The position numbers and the translations under genes were made by a program. From NCBI GenBank assembly GCA_031277235.1, contig JAITMT010000143.1, forward strand, positions 1 to 9,400: a stretch of DNA of 9,400 nt. The letters run 5' to 3'. Of this stretch, positions 1 through 7,577 are shown one piece after another. Positions within the stretch are counted from its first letter, which is position 1. Each line of letters opens with the position of its first letter. A model generated the notes under the pieces. The model was not told where the DNA came from. It ran no database searches and saw only the letters and a program-made list of their open reading frames with translations. The stretch is from Tannerella sp. GTDB lineage: Bacteria > Bacteroidota > Bacteroidia > Bacteroidales > Tannerellaceae.

Positions 1-877
1 CAACTCCAATACGCGATTTCCGGCGGACACGATGTACAGTTGCATATTCATCCGCACTGGCTGACAAGCGAATACGATGGAAAAAACTTTCATCCGTCGA
101 ATGATTTTTCCCTCTCGGATTTCAGGAACGACACAAAATTCGGAGGCATACCCGGAATTGTAAAACGGGCGGTTGACAGCCTCCGGGAAACAGTCGCGCA
201 ATACAATACAATACAATACAATACAATACAATACAATACCCGAAAACTATAAATGTATAGCCTTTCGCGCCGGCGGCTACAATTTGCATCCCGATACGGA
301 CATCATACTTAATTCATTGTACGAGAACGGAATCCGCTATGACAGTTCGATGGCGAAAGGCTACTATTTTCGCTCCGGCATTTCGGAAGTTGATTTTAGA
401 AAATTGCCGGACGAGCCGAACTGGATTATCAATCCCCAAAACTATCATTCAGCGCTGCTCCGCAAATCGGGAATATTGGAAATACCGATTGCAACCATTC
501 CCAAGACACTTTTCGAGACGCCCACCCGTTTCAAATTAAAAAAATATGCTTCCAAAGCGGTCGAAAACAGGGGAAAAATGATTCATCCGACCGGTAAAAT
601 AGGCGTAATTTCAAAACTGAAAGCGCTTTTTTCGGCAAGAATGCTTTCGTTTGACAATCATACGCTGTCCGCTGACTATCTGTTGCGAATCGTCAAATAC
701 AACGTGGAAAAATATGAAAAGAAAGCGAACCAACTGATGTTCAGCGTCGTTTCACATCCCAAAAGCATGGGCGACTATTCGTTTGAACTCATGGAGCAGT
801 TTATCGCGTCCGTACAAAAATCGTATCCCGAGGCGGAATTTACAACATTCGCTCAACTACATCAACAAAATAAATAA
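1..877 (+). CDS. Polysaccharide deacetylase (NodB-like), 5' partial, phase-OFF by pentanucleotide repeat
   Basis: A metal-dependent deacetylase that would remove acetyl groups from amino sugars of a cell-surface glycan. The N-terminus lies outside the window; the frame is open from base 1. The first part shows GHDVQLHIHPHW, whose HxxxH fits the metal-binding motif of the family. After the repeat the other frame carries FRAGGY (the usual R-x-x-G motif), YDSS, and near the C-terminus SVVSHP, so both halves belong to one protein. In the present sequence the first frame runs through the CAATA tract and stops at TAA 250-252; the second half is in the +1-shifted frame and has only a TTG (173) as possible start. 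The gene is therefore broken as read, but by a repeat whose length can change, so I treat it as a switchable gene rather than a dead one. The stop at 875-877 lies two bases before the next gene, which indicates an operon. Family assignment is firm; the glycan substrate is unknown. Confidence 0.85.
199..239 (+). repeat. Pentanucleotide tandem repeat (CAATA)x8, probable phase-variation tract
   Basis: Eight perfect copies of CAATA fill 199-238, with one further matching base. Five is not a multiple of three, so each gain or loss of a unit shifts the frame. All three frames of the repeat are free of stops and encode the same pentapeptide cyclically (QYNTI, NTIQY, IQYNT). With nine units the tract encodes exactly QYNTI three times and continues PENYKCIAFRAGG into the downstream half. 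With six units it encodes QYNTI twice and is also in frame. With eight units translation ends at TAA 250-252, with seven at TAG 258-260. Slipped-strand mispairing at such tracts is the known mechanism of contingency genes; that it happens here is inferred. Confidence 0.9.
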
Positions 878-879
878 TT

Positions 880-1749
880 ATGGGAATCAAAAAAATCATC
901 AGCAACATGCTTCCGGAAGACGTGGCGAAAACGGTGAGGTACAAATACCGTATCTTTCGCCAGAGGCTGCATCGCCCCATGTCGGAAGAATATTTCAAAA
1001 CGCTACTCGTGCAGAAACTCGGTATCAAAGAAGGAGATACGCTGTTCGTCCACAGTTCGACGGATTTTCTAAACATTGATTTTTCGCCTTTCCGGATATT
1101 GAAAATATTGCGGGAAACGGTCGGAAAAGAGGGTACATTGATTTTTCCGGCATGGCATTTCAGCCAGCGGGCGGAAGATTATCTGCAGGACGAAAACAAT
1201 ATTTTTGACGTAAAACATTCTCCTGCCGTACTGGGACTTTTGCCGCAACTCTCAAGAAGACAGCCCGATGCGCAGCGAAGCATTCATCCGATCAATTCCA
1301 TTCTGGCAGTCGGAGCAAACGCAAAAGAAATCGTTTCCGGTCATGAGCAGTCCATTTATCCGTGCGGCGAGTCAAGCCCCTACTATAAAATGCTGAAATA
1401 CAACGCAAAAATTATCGGCATCGGCGTCAACGTCAATTTTTTGTCATTTTTTCACTGTACGGAAGACGTTATGAGAGAGGCGTTTCCCCTGCAAACACGT
1501 ACCGACAGAACTTTTTTCGGAAAAGTAAGATTGGCTACCGGCGAAATTATTCAAGTGGAAACATTAGCCGCCCATCAAAACATCCAGAAAAGAAAAGATG
1601 TTCCGGCATTCCTGAAAAAACATGTCTCGAAAGACATTTATTCGGCATACCGGATACGGGGCAGCGATTTTTTTGTGGCGGATGCCAATACCCTGTTTCA
1701 CAGATTGATAGAACTGGCAAAACAGGGCATAATATTATATAACTATTGA
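880..1749 (+). CDS. AAC(3)-family N-acyltransferase, probably acting on a glycan amino sugar
   Basis: A 289-residue protein of the aminoglycoside N3-acetyltransferase fold, which moves an acyl group from a CoA thioester to an amine. Family marks are VHSS at residues 57-60, RSIHPINSILAVG in the middle, SSPYYKML followed by the IIGIGV strand, and FFHCTED with His192 and Glu195, the usual H-x-x-E of the active site. The length is normal for the family. The ATG lies two bases after the deacetylase stop without a visible Shine-Dalgarno, suggesting cotranscription. True resistance enzymes belong to the same family, but the setting between a deacetylase and an aminotransferase argues for acylation of an amino sugar in a surface polysaccharide. 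The sequence cannot decide the acyl donor or the substrate. Expression does not depend on the repeat state by frame, though polar effects of the upstream premature stop are possible. Confidence 0.85.
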   Translation: MGIKKIISNMLPEDVAKTVRYKYRIFRQRLHRPMSEEYFKTLLVQKLGIKEGDTLFVHSSTDFLNIDFSPFRILKILRETVGKEGTLIFPAWHFSQRAEDYLQDENNIFDVKHSPAVLGLLPQLSRRQPDAQRSIHPINSILAVGANAKEIVSGHEQSIYPCGESSPYYKMLKYNAKIIGIGVNVNFLSFFHCTEDVMREAFPLQTRTDRTFFGKVRLATGEIIQVETLAAHQNIQKRKDVPAFLKKHVSKDIYSAYRIRGSDFFVADANTLFHRLIELAKQGIILYNY

Positions 1750-1845
1750 AGCGGCAGATGGCATATCCGGGATTTGAAACGAAATAGGGAAACAGTTTTT
1801 TGTAATTTCTGTTAAAAGCTTTTTCATTAGGAAAAAATAATGTTG

Positions 1846-1853
1846 TACTTTTG
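1846..1853 (+). promoter_or_regulatory. Bacteroidota -7 promoter box (TACTTTTG)
   Basis: The sequence matches TAnnTTTG exactly and is followed by C. It lies 25 bases before the ATG at 1879, predicting a leader of about 20 bases. The -33 region near 1820-1825 is T-rich but lacks a clear TTG. The box overlaps the longer open frame that begins at 1840, which is the main reason to place the start of the next gene at 1879. Confidence 0.6.
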
Positions 1854-1878
1854 CGCAAATTTTAAGGACAAATATAAA

Positions 1879-3009
1879 ATGAAAACCCCGATTACCGGAT
1901 TATACAATTCAAGCAACAAAATGATTGTCAAGTCAAAAGGATGTTATCAATATGACTCTGACGGCAAAGCATATATTGATTTCGAGTCGGGCGTATGGTG
2001 CGCAAACGTCGGGCACAACCATGACAGGATGATTCGTGCCATCGAATCTCAAATCAAGGAATCCATTCATCACGGATATCGCTTTGGAAACCGTCAATCG
2101 GAGGATTTATCGCAAAAATTGTTGCAGTTGGCGGGCTTCAATACAGGGTCGAGCGTTTTTCTCAGTTCCGGTTCGGAAGCGGTGAATCTTGCCATAACGA
2201 TTGCCCGGCACTTGACAAAACGGAAAAAAATACTGAGAATTGAGGATACCTATCTGAGCGCCTATGGTTTCGGCAGGATATCGGAGGAGAATGATTCGCT
2301 TGTCAGCGTCAGGTTTGATGACAGCAAATCCATTGATAATCATAATTTTACCGAAATATCGGCTCTCGTGTTGGAAACTGGCGGAGCTTCCATCAAGCCC
2401 GTTCAATTTCCGAACGGTGACTTTGTGAAAAAATTGGTTGAAACAGCCCTGCAAAACAACTGCCATGTCATAGCGGAAGAGGTAACCACAGGAATGGGGA
2501 GAACCGGAAAATGGTTCGGATTTCAGCATTATGATATCGTTCCCAGCATGGTCGTTACCGGAAAAGGACTTGGAAACGGGTATCCGATAAGCGCCGTTAC
2601 CCTGGATATGCGAACAACAAAAGCCCTTGATTCGGAGTCGATTCGATATGCGCAATCCCATCAAAATGATCCTTTGGGTTGTGCGGTCGCGATGGAGACA
2701 ATCAAAATAGTCGAAGATGAATGCCTGCTTGAAAGATGCAATGAAACAGGCGATTACTTCAAGGAAAAATTGGAACGGATTCAAATAAAACATCTTTCAA
2801 AAGTTAAAGAGGTCAGAGCAAGAGGGTTGATGCTCGCCATTGAATTTGAAAATGGCGTCGAAGGGGAAGAAATCGGGAAGCGACTGTTCGACAATGGATT
2901 TATAATAGGCTGTAAACCAAATGCTTTACGATTTATACCTCCTCTGGTAATTTCGCAAACCGATATTGACCGGATGATACGAAAACTGGACGAATTGCTT
3001 GGGATTTGA
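1879..3009 (+). CDS. Class III PLP-dependent aminotransferase
   Basis: A 376-residue fold-type I aminotransferase that transfers an amino group using pyridoxal phosphate. I chose ATG 1879 over the in-frame ATG at 1840 because a -7 promoter box lies at 1846-1853 and AAGGA (1864-1868) precedes 1879 at good distance. Motifs with this start: SSGSEA at residues 96-101 (cofactor phosphate region), EEVTTGMGRTGKWFGF from residue 200, the Schiff-base lysine Lys229 in VVTGKGLGNG, HQNDPLGCAVA after it, and LRFIPPLVIS near the C-terminus. The position that is normally the Asp holding the PLP pyridine nitrogen is Glu200 here. The family includes ornithine, diaminobutyrate, 4-aminobutyrate and glutamate-1-semialdehyde enzymes; I cannot choose a substrate. 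The location next to glycan genes suggests it supplies an amino-bearing building block, but its own promoter also allows independent use. Confidence 0.88.
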   Translation: MKTPITGLYNSSNKMIVKSKGCYQYDSDGKAYIDFESGVWCANVGHNHDRMIRAIESQIKESIHHGYRFGNRQSEDLSQKLLQLAGFNTGSSVFLSSGSEAVNLAITIARHLTKRKKILRIEDTYLSAYGFGRISEENDSLVSVRFDDSKSIDNHNFTEISALVLETGGASIKPVQFPNGDFVKKLVETALQNNCHVIAEEVTTGMGRTGKWFGFQHYDIVPSMVVTGKGLGNGYPISAVTLDMRTTKALDSESIRYAQSHQNDPLGCAVAMETIKIVEDECLLERCNETGDYFKEKLERIQIKHLSKVKEVRARGLMLAIEFENGVEGEEIGKRLFDNGFIIGCKPNALRFIPPLVISQTDIDRMIRKLDELLGI

Positions 3010-3012
3010 TTG

Positions 3013-3044
3013 TTTGTTTATATTAAAAAATATTTTTACCTTTG
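3013..3044 (+). promoter_or_regulatory. Bacteroidota-type promoter: TTTG (-33) and TACCTTTG (-7)
   Basis: TTTG at 3013-3016 and TACCTTTG at 3037-3044 are separated by 20 bases, which fits the spacing of the primary sigma factor of Bacteroidota. The ATG at 3064 follows by 19 bases, giving a leader of only about 13 bases. This is the best promoter in the window and starts only a few bases after the aminotransferase stop codon, so the small genes that follow form a separate transcription unit. Confidence 0.75.
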
Positions 3045-3063
3045 TCAAGTTAAATTTTTATTT

Positions 3064-3234
3064 ATGGACGTATTAAATAACAAAGTTGAGCCGGAAGTCG
3101 AATCAATAAGCAATAATGAAAATCCTGATAAAGAGGATTTTAATCGTATGTGGAAAAATTCAATTTCCGGTGAAGAGTGGGAAAAGGAAATTCACAAGCA
3201 TATCATAGAATGGTGGGATGCAAACAGAAAGTAA
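3064..3234 (+). CDS. Small acidic protein, candidate antitoxin
   Basis: A 56-residue protein starting at ATG 3064. The open frame extends further upstream to 3010, but that part covers the promoter, so the downstream ATG is preferred. The first half is acidic and probably flexible (many E, D, N); the second half has a likely helical segment, SGEEWEKEIHKHIIEWWDAN. No DNA-binding domain is evident and I do not recognise a family. The role as antitoxin rests only on context: small, acidic, first in a two-gene unit with its own promoter, and overlapping by 17 bases the start of a RelE/ParE-like gene. Translation coupling with that gene is likely. It could instead be an unrelated small hypothetical protein. 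Confidence 0.55.
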   Translation: MDVLNNKVEPEVESISNNENPDKEDFNRMWKNSISGEEWEKEIHKHIIEWWDANRK

Positions 3235-3562
3235 AAATAGGACTGAAGTAAAATACAACCGGAAAACAACGGTTTTTTTCAACAATCTCTTCGTTGTATT
3301 GCTTGAAGCGAATTATTTCAGTTATTTGGAATCTGCTTTGGAATATGTTACCCAAATGAGGTCATTTATAGATAATTGCATTTTTATTTTGCCCCGAAAA
3401 CCAGCCCCTGATTATTTTTCCAAATACGGTAAAAATTTGTACTATATTGCATATCAGCCAAATAAAAGAACGACGTGGTACATCTTTTTCAAACAAAAAG
3501 AGAATTGTTTTTTCGTTTGTTATATTACAAATAATCATTACGAAGGACAATATATTCGATAA
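3218..3562 (+). CDS. RelE/ParE-like small basic protein, candidate toxin
   Basis: A 114-residue protein that starts at ATG 3218 inside the end of the preceding gene, in another frame. After about 17 polar residues it has an aromatic helical region (FFNNLFVVLLEANYFSYLES) and then the part most like the RelE/ParE fold: a short PRKPAPDYFSKYG segment, YYIAYQP, and the C-terminal strands KRTTWYIFFKQKE and FFVCYITNNH. The residue pattern R-T-T-W-Y-x-F-F and the final N-N-H are what suggest a ribosome-dependent RNase or gyrase-type toxin fold. No catalytic residue can be fixed by eye. The pair is more AT-rich than its neighbours, consistent with acquisition by transfer. It ends convergently 19 bases from the end of the regulator gene. 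A free-standing hypothetical protein is the alternative. Confidence 0.6.
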   Translation: MQTESKNRTEVKYNRKTTVFFNNLFVVLLEANYFSYLESALEYVTQMRSFIDNCIFILPRKPAPDYFSKYGKNLYYIAYQPNKRTTWYIFFKQKENCFFVCYITNNHYEGQYIR

Positions 3563-3581
3563 TACTCTGTCAATTATCTTC

Positions 3582-6500
3582 TCATCCCCCCCTTTTAGAT
3601 TCTTTAGGAGAGACGCCAAACTGTTTTTTGAAACTTTTTGAGAAATAGGACGACGAACTGAATCCTACGAGATAGCAAACTTCGTTGATGCGGTAATTGC
3701 CTTCTTTCAGGAGTTCGGCGGCTTTTTTGAGGCGAACCAACTGTATGAAATCGTTGGGCGTCAGTTCGGAGATGCCCTTGATTTTGCGGTGCAGGCTGGA
3801 ACGACTCATATTCAGTTCTTCCGCCAACTGATTGACATTGAACGATTCGTCCTGTAAATATTGGTTGATGACCTGCGTTACTTTCCCGAGAAAAACCTCG
3901 TCGGCATGCGTCAGAGCGATGCTTCCCGCACTCAGCACGGGCGAATTGATGAACGCCTGTTTGACTTTGTTGCGGTTGGTGAAAATGTTGGAAATTTGCG
4001 CGAACAGGTGTTCGATGGAAAACGGTTTCGTAACATAAGCGTCGGCGCCCACGTCCAAACCTTCGATACGCGACTGAATATCAGCCTTTGCCGTCAGCAT
4101 GATGACGGGAATATGGCTGGTATCAACATTGGATTTTATTTCCGCGCAGAGTTGCAAACCGTCCATTTCGGGCATCAGAATATCGGTTACGACGATGTCA
4201 ATATTTTCCTTTTGCAGACGGTCAAGCGCCAGTTTTCCATTCGCCGCTTTCATCACATTGTACGATTTTTTCAGTTGATTGTAAAGAAATGTCCGCATTT
4301 CTTTGTCGTCTTCGACAACCAAAACGGCAGGTTTGCCCGTGAACAGTTCCTTTTCTTCCGGCACGGACGCCGTTTCCTGCTGCTCCTCTTCTTCCTGCAA
4401 AATGAAAAATGCAGCGGACTGTGTAACAGGAAGTTGCAGTACAAAAATATTTGTATTGTCCGACGAAGTATCCAGAAAAAGTTTGCCGTTATGCAGTTCC
4501 GCCAGCGACCTTGCCAGAGGCAATCCCAATCCGATGCCCGACTTGAAATTGTTGTGATTTTCGTCGCCAATCCGGAAAAACGGCTCGAAAATCTTTTCCT
4601 TCATATCTTCGGGAACAGGCAGTCCATCACTCGCTATTTTCAAGATTAACAGATCATTATCCGTATTTTCCAAAGTCAGAACAATGCGGGAATCGGAATA
4701 TTTTATGGCGTTGGTAAACAGGTTGCTGATGATTTTTGTAAAAGCCTCGCGGTCTATGTCGGCAAAAAGATTTTCGGGGGGAAGTTGCAGTTCAAAATTC
4801 CGGTTATTTTGCCTGGCGGAAAGTTGGAAACGATCATATACATCGTTGATAATCTGCTTAATATCAGAGCGAACATAATTTAGCCGAAAGCCCTTGTCCT
4901 CCACTTTCCGGAAATCGAGCAACTGGTTGGACAAATCAAGCAAACGGTTCGTATTTTTACCGATAACTTGCAGATTTTCTTTCATTTCCTCTTTCGGTGT
5001 ATCGTTGTTCAAAATATATTCCACCGGACCTTTAATCAGGCTGAGCGGCGTGCGAATTTCGTGCGCTATATTGTTGAAAAACGCGATTTTGGCATTGTAA
5101 ATTTCCTTATCCTTCTCATCTTCAAACCGTTTCAGCCGTCGCTCGTTTCTTTTATCCAATTGTTTTTTGGAATAAAGAGTCAGTAAAAAAAGGAATAATA
5201 GCAATATTATCAGATAGATACTATACGCAATTTGCGATTTGTAGAAAGGCGGGTGAATGTGGATGATTAATCCGGTCGGCGTTTCGTTCCATTTGCCGTC
5301 GTTGTTCGAGCCTTTCAGCCTGAACACATACGTTCCGGGCGGAATGTTGGAAAAACCGACGGTATGTTCGCCGGTCAATGTAGTCCACTCTTTTTCAGCG
5401 CCTTCGAGGATGTAGGCATAGCGGTTTTTTTCCGGCGCCATGTAACTCAGAGCCGCAAAATCAATGTTGAAAGAGGATTGATAGTACTTCAAATGGATTT
5501 CTCCGCGCGTGTTGACGTCTTTTTTGAGGAGCGTGTCTGCAGATGTTTTGTTGAACAGGCGAAAATCCGTGATGACGACCGGTGGAATATTGTCGTTTTC
5601 GGTGAATGTGAGCGGATTAAAAGCGATAAATCCGTTGAGACCGCCGAAATAAAGTTTGCCGTCGGGTGATTTGTAGCCCGATTTGTAATTGAACTGATTG
5701 CCGAGCAAACCATCTGCCGTCGTGTAGGTTTTGACCGTTCCGTCGGAGGGATTGAAGCAGGACAAACCGTTGTTCGTGGTAAGCCACAGTTTACCTTTGT
5801 TGTCTTCCAAAATCTTATAAACCACGTTGTTAGGTAATCCGTCCTTTGTGGAATAAGACGTAAAATTCTCATTTTCACGGTTATACTTGCAGATTCCGCC
5901 GCCTTCGGTCGAAAACCAGACCGTTTTATGGCTGTCTTCAAAAATGGAGATTATCTTGTTGTGAGGCAGGCTGTTGGGGTCTTCCGGGTCGTTTTTGAAA
6001 TCTTTCCATTCGTCTGTCAGCGGGTTGTAGCGAAAAACGCCCGCATTGAACGAGGCAAACCACATCATCCCGTCGTAGGACTGGAAAATGTCGTAAATAA
6101 ACGTGTCGCCGATGTAATTTATTTTCGTGAAATTGTCCTGCCGGGGATTGTAAACATCTAATCCATAAATTGTTCCAAGCCATATTTTACCCGAACTGTC
6201 TTTGTAAATCGCCATGATGCTGTTGTCGCAAAGCGAGTGCAGATCGTCCGTTTTCTGATATTTGCGAATGATTTTGCGCGTTTTGACGTCCAGCATATTT
6301 AAGCCGTGCGTAAAAGTCCCCACCCACAATTCATTCCCATTCGCCAGCAAACCGTGAATGTTGTGGTAAGTGAGGCTTCCGGCAGTTCCGTCGGCTGTAA
6401 AATGCTGAAACATATTTGTTTGCGGATTGTAACAGTTCAATCCCGCATCTTCCGTTCCAATCCATAAATTGCCGGAGCGATCTTCCTGAAACTCCCGTAT

Positions 6501-7547
6501 CCGTTTGCCTGTCAGTGAATTGGATTTATTTTGCGGATAAAAACGTTCAAAAGGCGTGTGTTGCGGCGGATAGTAGTTCACGCCGCCGAAATAAGTGCCA
6601 ATCCACAGACCACCCTCGCGGTCTTTGTACATGCTGTAAATCGCGTTGTCGGACAGCGAATAGGGGTCAAAATCTTCATTGACGATATTGCGTATCGTTC
6701 CATTCTGCGTATTGCAAATGTAAACGCCTGATTCCGAGCCGATATACAACTCGTGATCGGATTTCCGGATAATATCCCGGACAAAAATACGGCTGTTGTC
6801 AGCCTGTTCAAACAGCGGCGTTATCTGTTGGGAACTGATACTCAACTTCTTGATTCCCACGCTGGTGCCGATAATCAAATCGTTGTAATTGTCCTGAAAA
6901 AGCCGGTAAATGTCGTTGCCCGCCTCCCGTTCGGTAAATATGACTTCAAATCGGTCGCGCTGCCGGTCGTAACGGTTCAGTCCGCCGCCGTGCGTGCCTA
7001 TCCAAACGGAATTTTCGTGGTCAATACAGATGCACCACGCATTGACAATGTTCAGGTTGTAAAAGGTAAGTTTTTCATTTTCAGGACTGTAACGAAATAC
7101 GCCTTGCCAATCAACTGCCAACCAGATATTTCCGTCCTTGTCCACTTTTATATCGTTTACTTCCTTTTCAATGGATACGCCGTCAGGCGTTTGCAGGGCA
7201 AGACGCGAAAACGTCTCGGTAGCAATATGATAGACGTAAACCCCGTTGTCCGTTCCGACCAAAAGCGTGGCGCTGTCTTTCTGAAAAATGCTGCGGATAA
7301 AGTTGTTCCCGATACTGTTTGGGTTATCCTTGTCGCGGCGAAAATTGAGGAAAGCATATCCGTCGTAGCGGCTCAATCCGTCTTTCGTGCCAAACCACAT
7401 CAGTCCGCTTTGGTCTTGAAAAATACAGTTCACCGTATTTTGCGGCAAGCCGTTTTCCACGCTGAAATGCCGGAAATAAAAACTTTCCTCCGCCTTCGCA
7501 ATAAAGGGAAAAAAGGCTATTAATGGAATGATTATCAGGTTTTTCAT
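3582..7547 (-). CDS. Hybrid two-component system regulator (HTCS): propeller sensor, kinase, receiver and AraC-type HTH in one chain
   Basis: A 1321-residue inner-membrane sensor-regulator. Such proteins in Bacteroides bind a glycan breakdown product in the periplasm and switch on a polysaccharide utilisation locus. Order of parts: signal peptide ending AKA (residues 1-19); fourteen propeller repeats of the W-x-G-T-x-x-G-L-x-x-Y type from Trp51 to about 650, enough for two seven-bladed propellers; Y_Y_Y domain about 697-763; one membrane segment about 771-793; HisKA with HEIRTPLS, phospho-accepting His829; HATPase with NLFTNAIKYS and GIGLGLPLA; a Glu-rich linker; receiver with Asp1080, Asp1081, phospho-accepting Asp1122 and Lys1174; and an AraC-type double HTH from about 1222 to the end. 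All key residues are present and the length is usual. It starts 30 bases after the ATPase gene, so it may share its transcript. No utilisation genes are adjacent, so the ligand is unknown. Confidence 0.95.
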   Translation of the reverse strand: MKNLIIIPLIAFFPFIAKAEESFYFRHFSVENGLPQNTVNCIFQDQSGLMWFGTKDGLSRYDGYAFLNFRRDKDNPNSIGNNFIRSIFQKDSATLLVGTDNGVYVYHIATETFSRLALQTPDGVSIEKEVNDIKVDKDGNIWLAVDWQGVFRYSPENEKLTFYNLNIVNAWCICIDHENSVWIGTHGGGLNRYDRQRDRFEVIFTEREAGNDIYRLFQDNYNDLIIGTSVGIKKLSISSQQITPLFEQADNSRIFVRDIIRKSDHELYIGSESGVYICNTQNGTIRNIVNEDFDPYSLSDNAIYSMYKDREGGLWIGTYFGGVNYYPPQHTPFERFYPQNKSNSLTGKRIREFQEDRSGNLWIGTEDAGLNCYNPQTNMFQHFTADGTAGSLTYHNIHGLLANGNELWVGTFTHGLNMLDVKTRKIIRKYQKTDDLHSLCDNSIMAIYKDSSGKIWLGTIYGLDVYNPRQDNFTKINYIGDTFIYDIFQSYDGMMWFASFNAGVFRYNPLTDEWKDFKNDPEDPNSLPHNKIISIFEDSHKTVWFSTEGGGICKYNRENENFTSYSTKDGLPNNVVYKILEDNKGKLWLTTNNGLSCFNPSDGTVKTYTTADGLLGNQFNYKSGYKSPDGKLYFGGLNGFIAFNPLTFTENDNIPPVVITDFRLFNKTSADTLLKKDVNTRGEIHLKYYQSSFNIDFAALSYMAPEKNRYAYILEGAEKEWTTLTGEHTVGFSNIPPGTYVFRLKGSNNDGKWNETPTGLIIHIHPPFYKSQIAYSIYLIILLLFLFLLTLYSKKQLDKRNERRLKRFEDEKDKEIYNAKIAFFNNIAHEIRTPLSLIKGPVEYILNNDTPKEEMKENLQVIGKNTNRLLDLSNQLLDFRKVEDKGFRLNYVRSDIKQIINDVYDRFQLSARQNNRNFELQLPPENLFADIDREAFTKIISNLFTNAIKYSDSRIVLTLENTDNDLLILKIASDGLPVPEDMKEKIFEPFFRIGDENHNNFKSGIGLGLPLARSLAELHNGKLFLDTSSDNTNIFVLQLPVTQSAAFFILQEEEEQQETASVPEEKELFTGKPAVLVVEDDKEMRTFLYNQLKKSYNVMKAANGKLALDRLQKENIDIVVTDILMPEMDGLQLCAEIKSNVDTSHIPVIMLTAKADIQSRIEGLDVGADAYVTKPFSIEHLFAQISNIFTNRNKVKQAFINSPVLSAGSIALTHADEVFLGKVTQVINQYLQDESFNVNQLAEELNMSRSSLHRKIKGISELTPNDFIQLVRLKKAAELLKEGNYRINEVCYLVGFSSSSYFSKSFKKQFGVSPKESKRGG

Positions 7548-7577
7548 AATGTGCCACCGGGAACAACATCTATTTTT

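Noticed and set aside
173..198. TTG 173 as an independent start for the downstream half of the deacetylase
   Set aside because: The residues it would add before the repeat match nothing, whereas the other frame over the same bases continues the deacetylase sequence; an out-of-frame overlap explains it better.
1791..1813. Possible terminator after the acyltransferase gene (AACAG...CTGTT)
   Set aside because: The stem is only five pairs with a 13-base loop and lacks a proper T tract directly after it.
3558..3578. Possible bidirectional terminator between the convergent genes (GATAAT...ATTATC)
   Set aside because: A six-pair AT-rich stem with a nine-base loop is too weak, and no T run follows.
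4375..4400. Glu/Gln-rich repeat-like stretch in the regulator
   Set aside because: It encodes an ordinary acidic linker between the kinase and receiver domains and has no regular repeat unit.
3861..4649. 262-codon open frame on the + strand opposite the regulator gene
   Set aside because: It lies wholly antisense to the receiver and kinase domains, whose conserved residues are all intact, and its product has no recognisable motif.
6753..7523. 256-codon open frame on the + strand opposite the propeller repeats
   Set aside because: It is a shadow of the regulator's coding frame with no family features.
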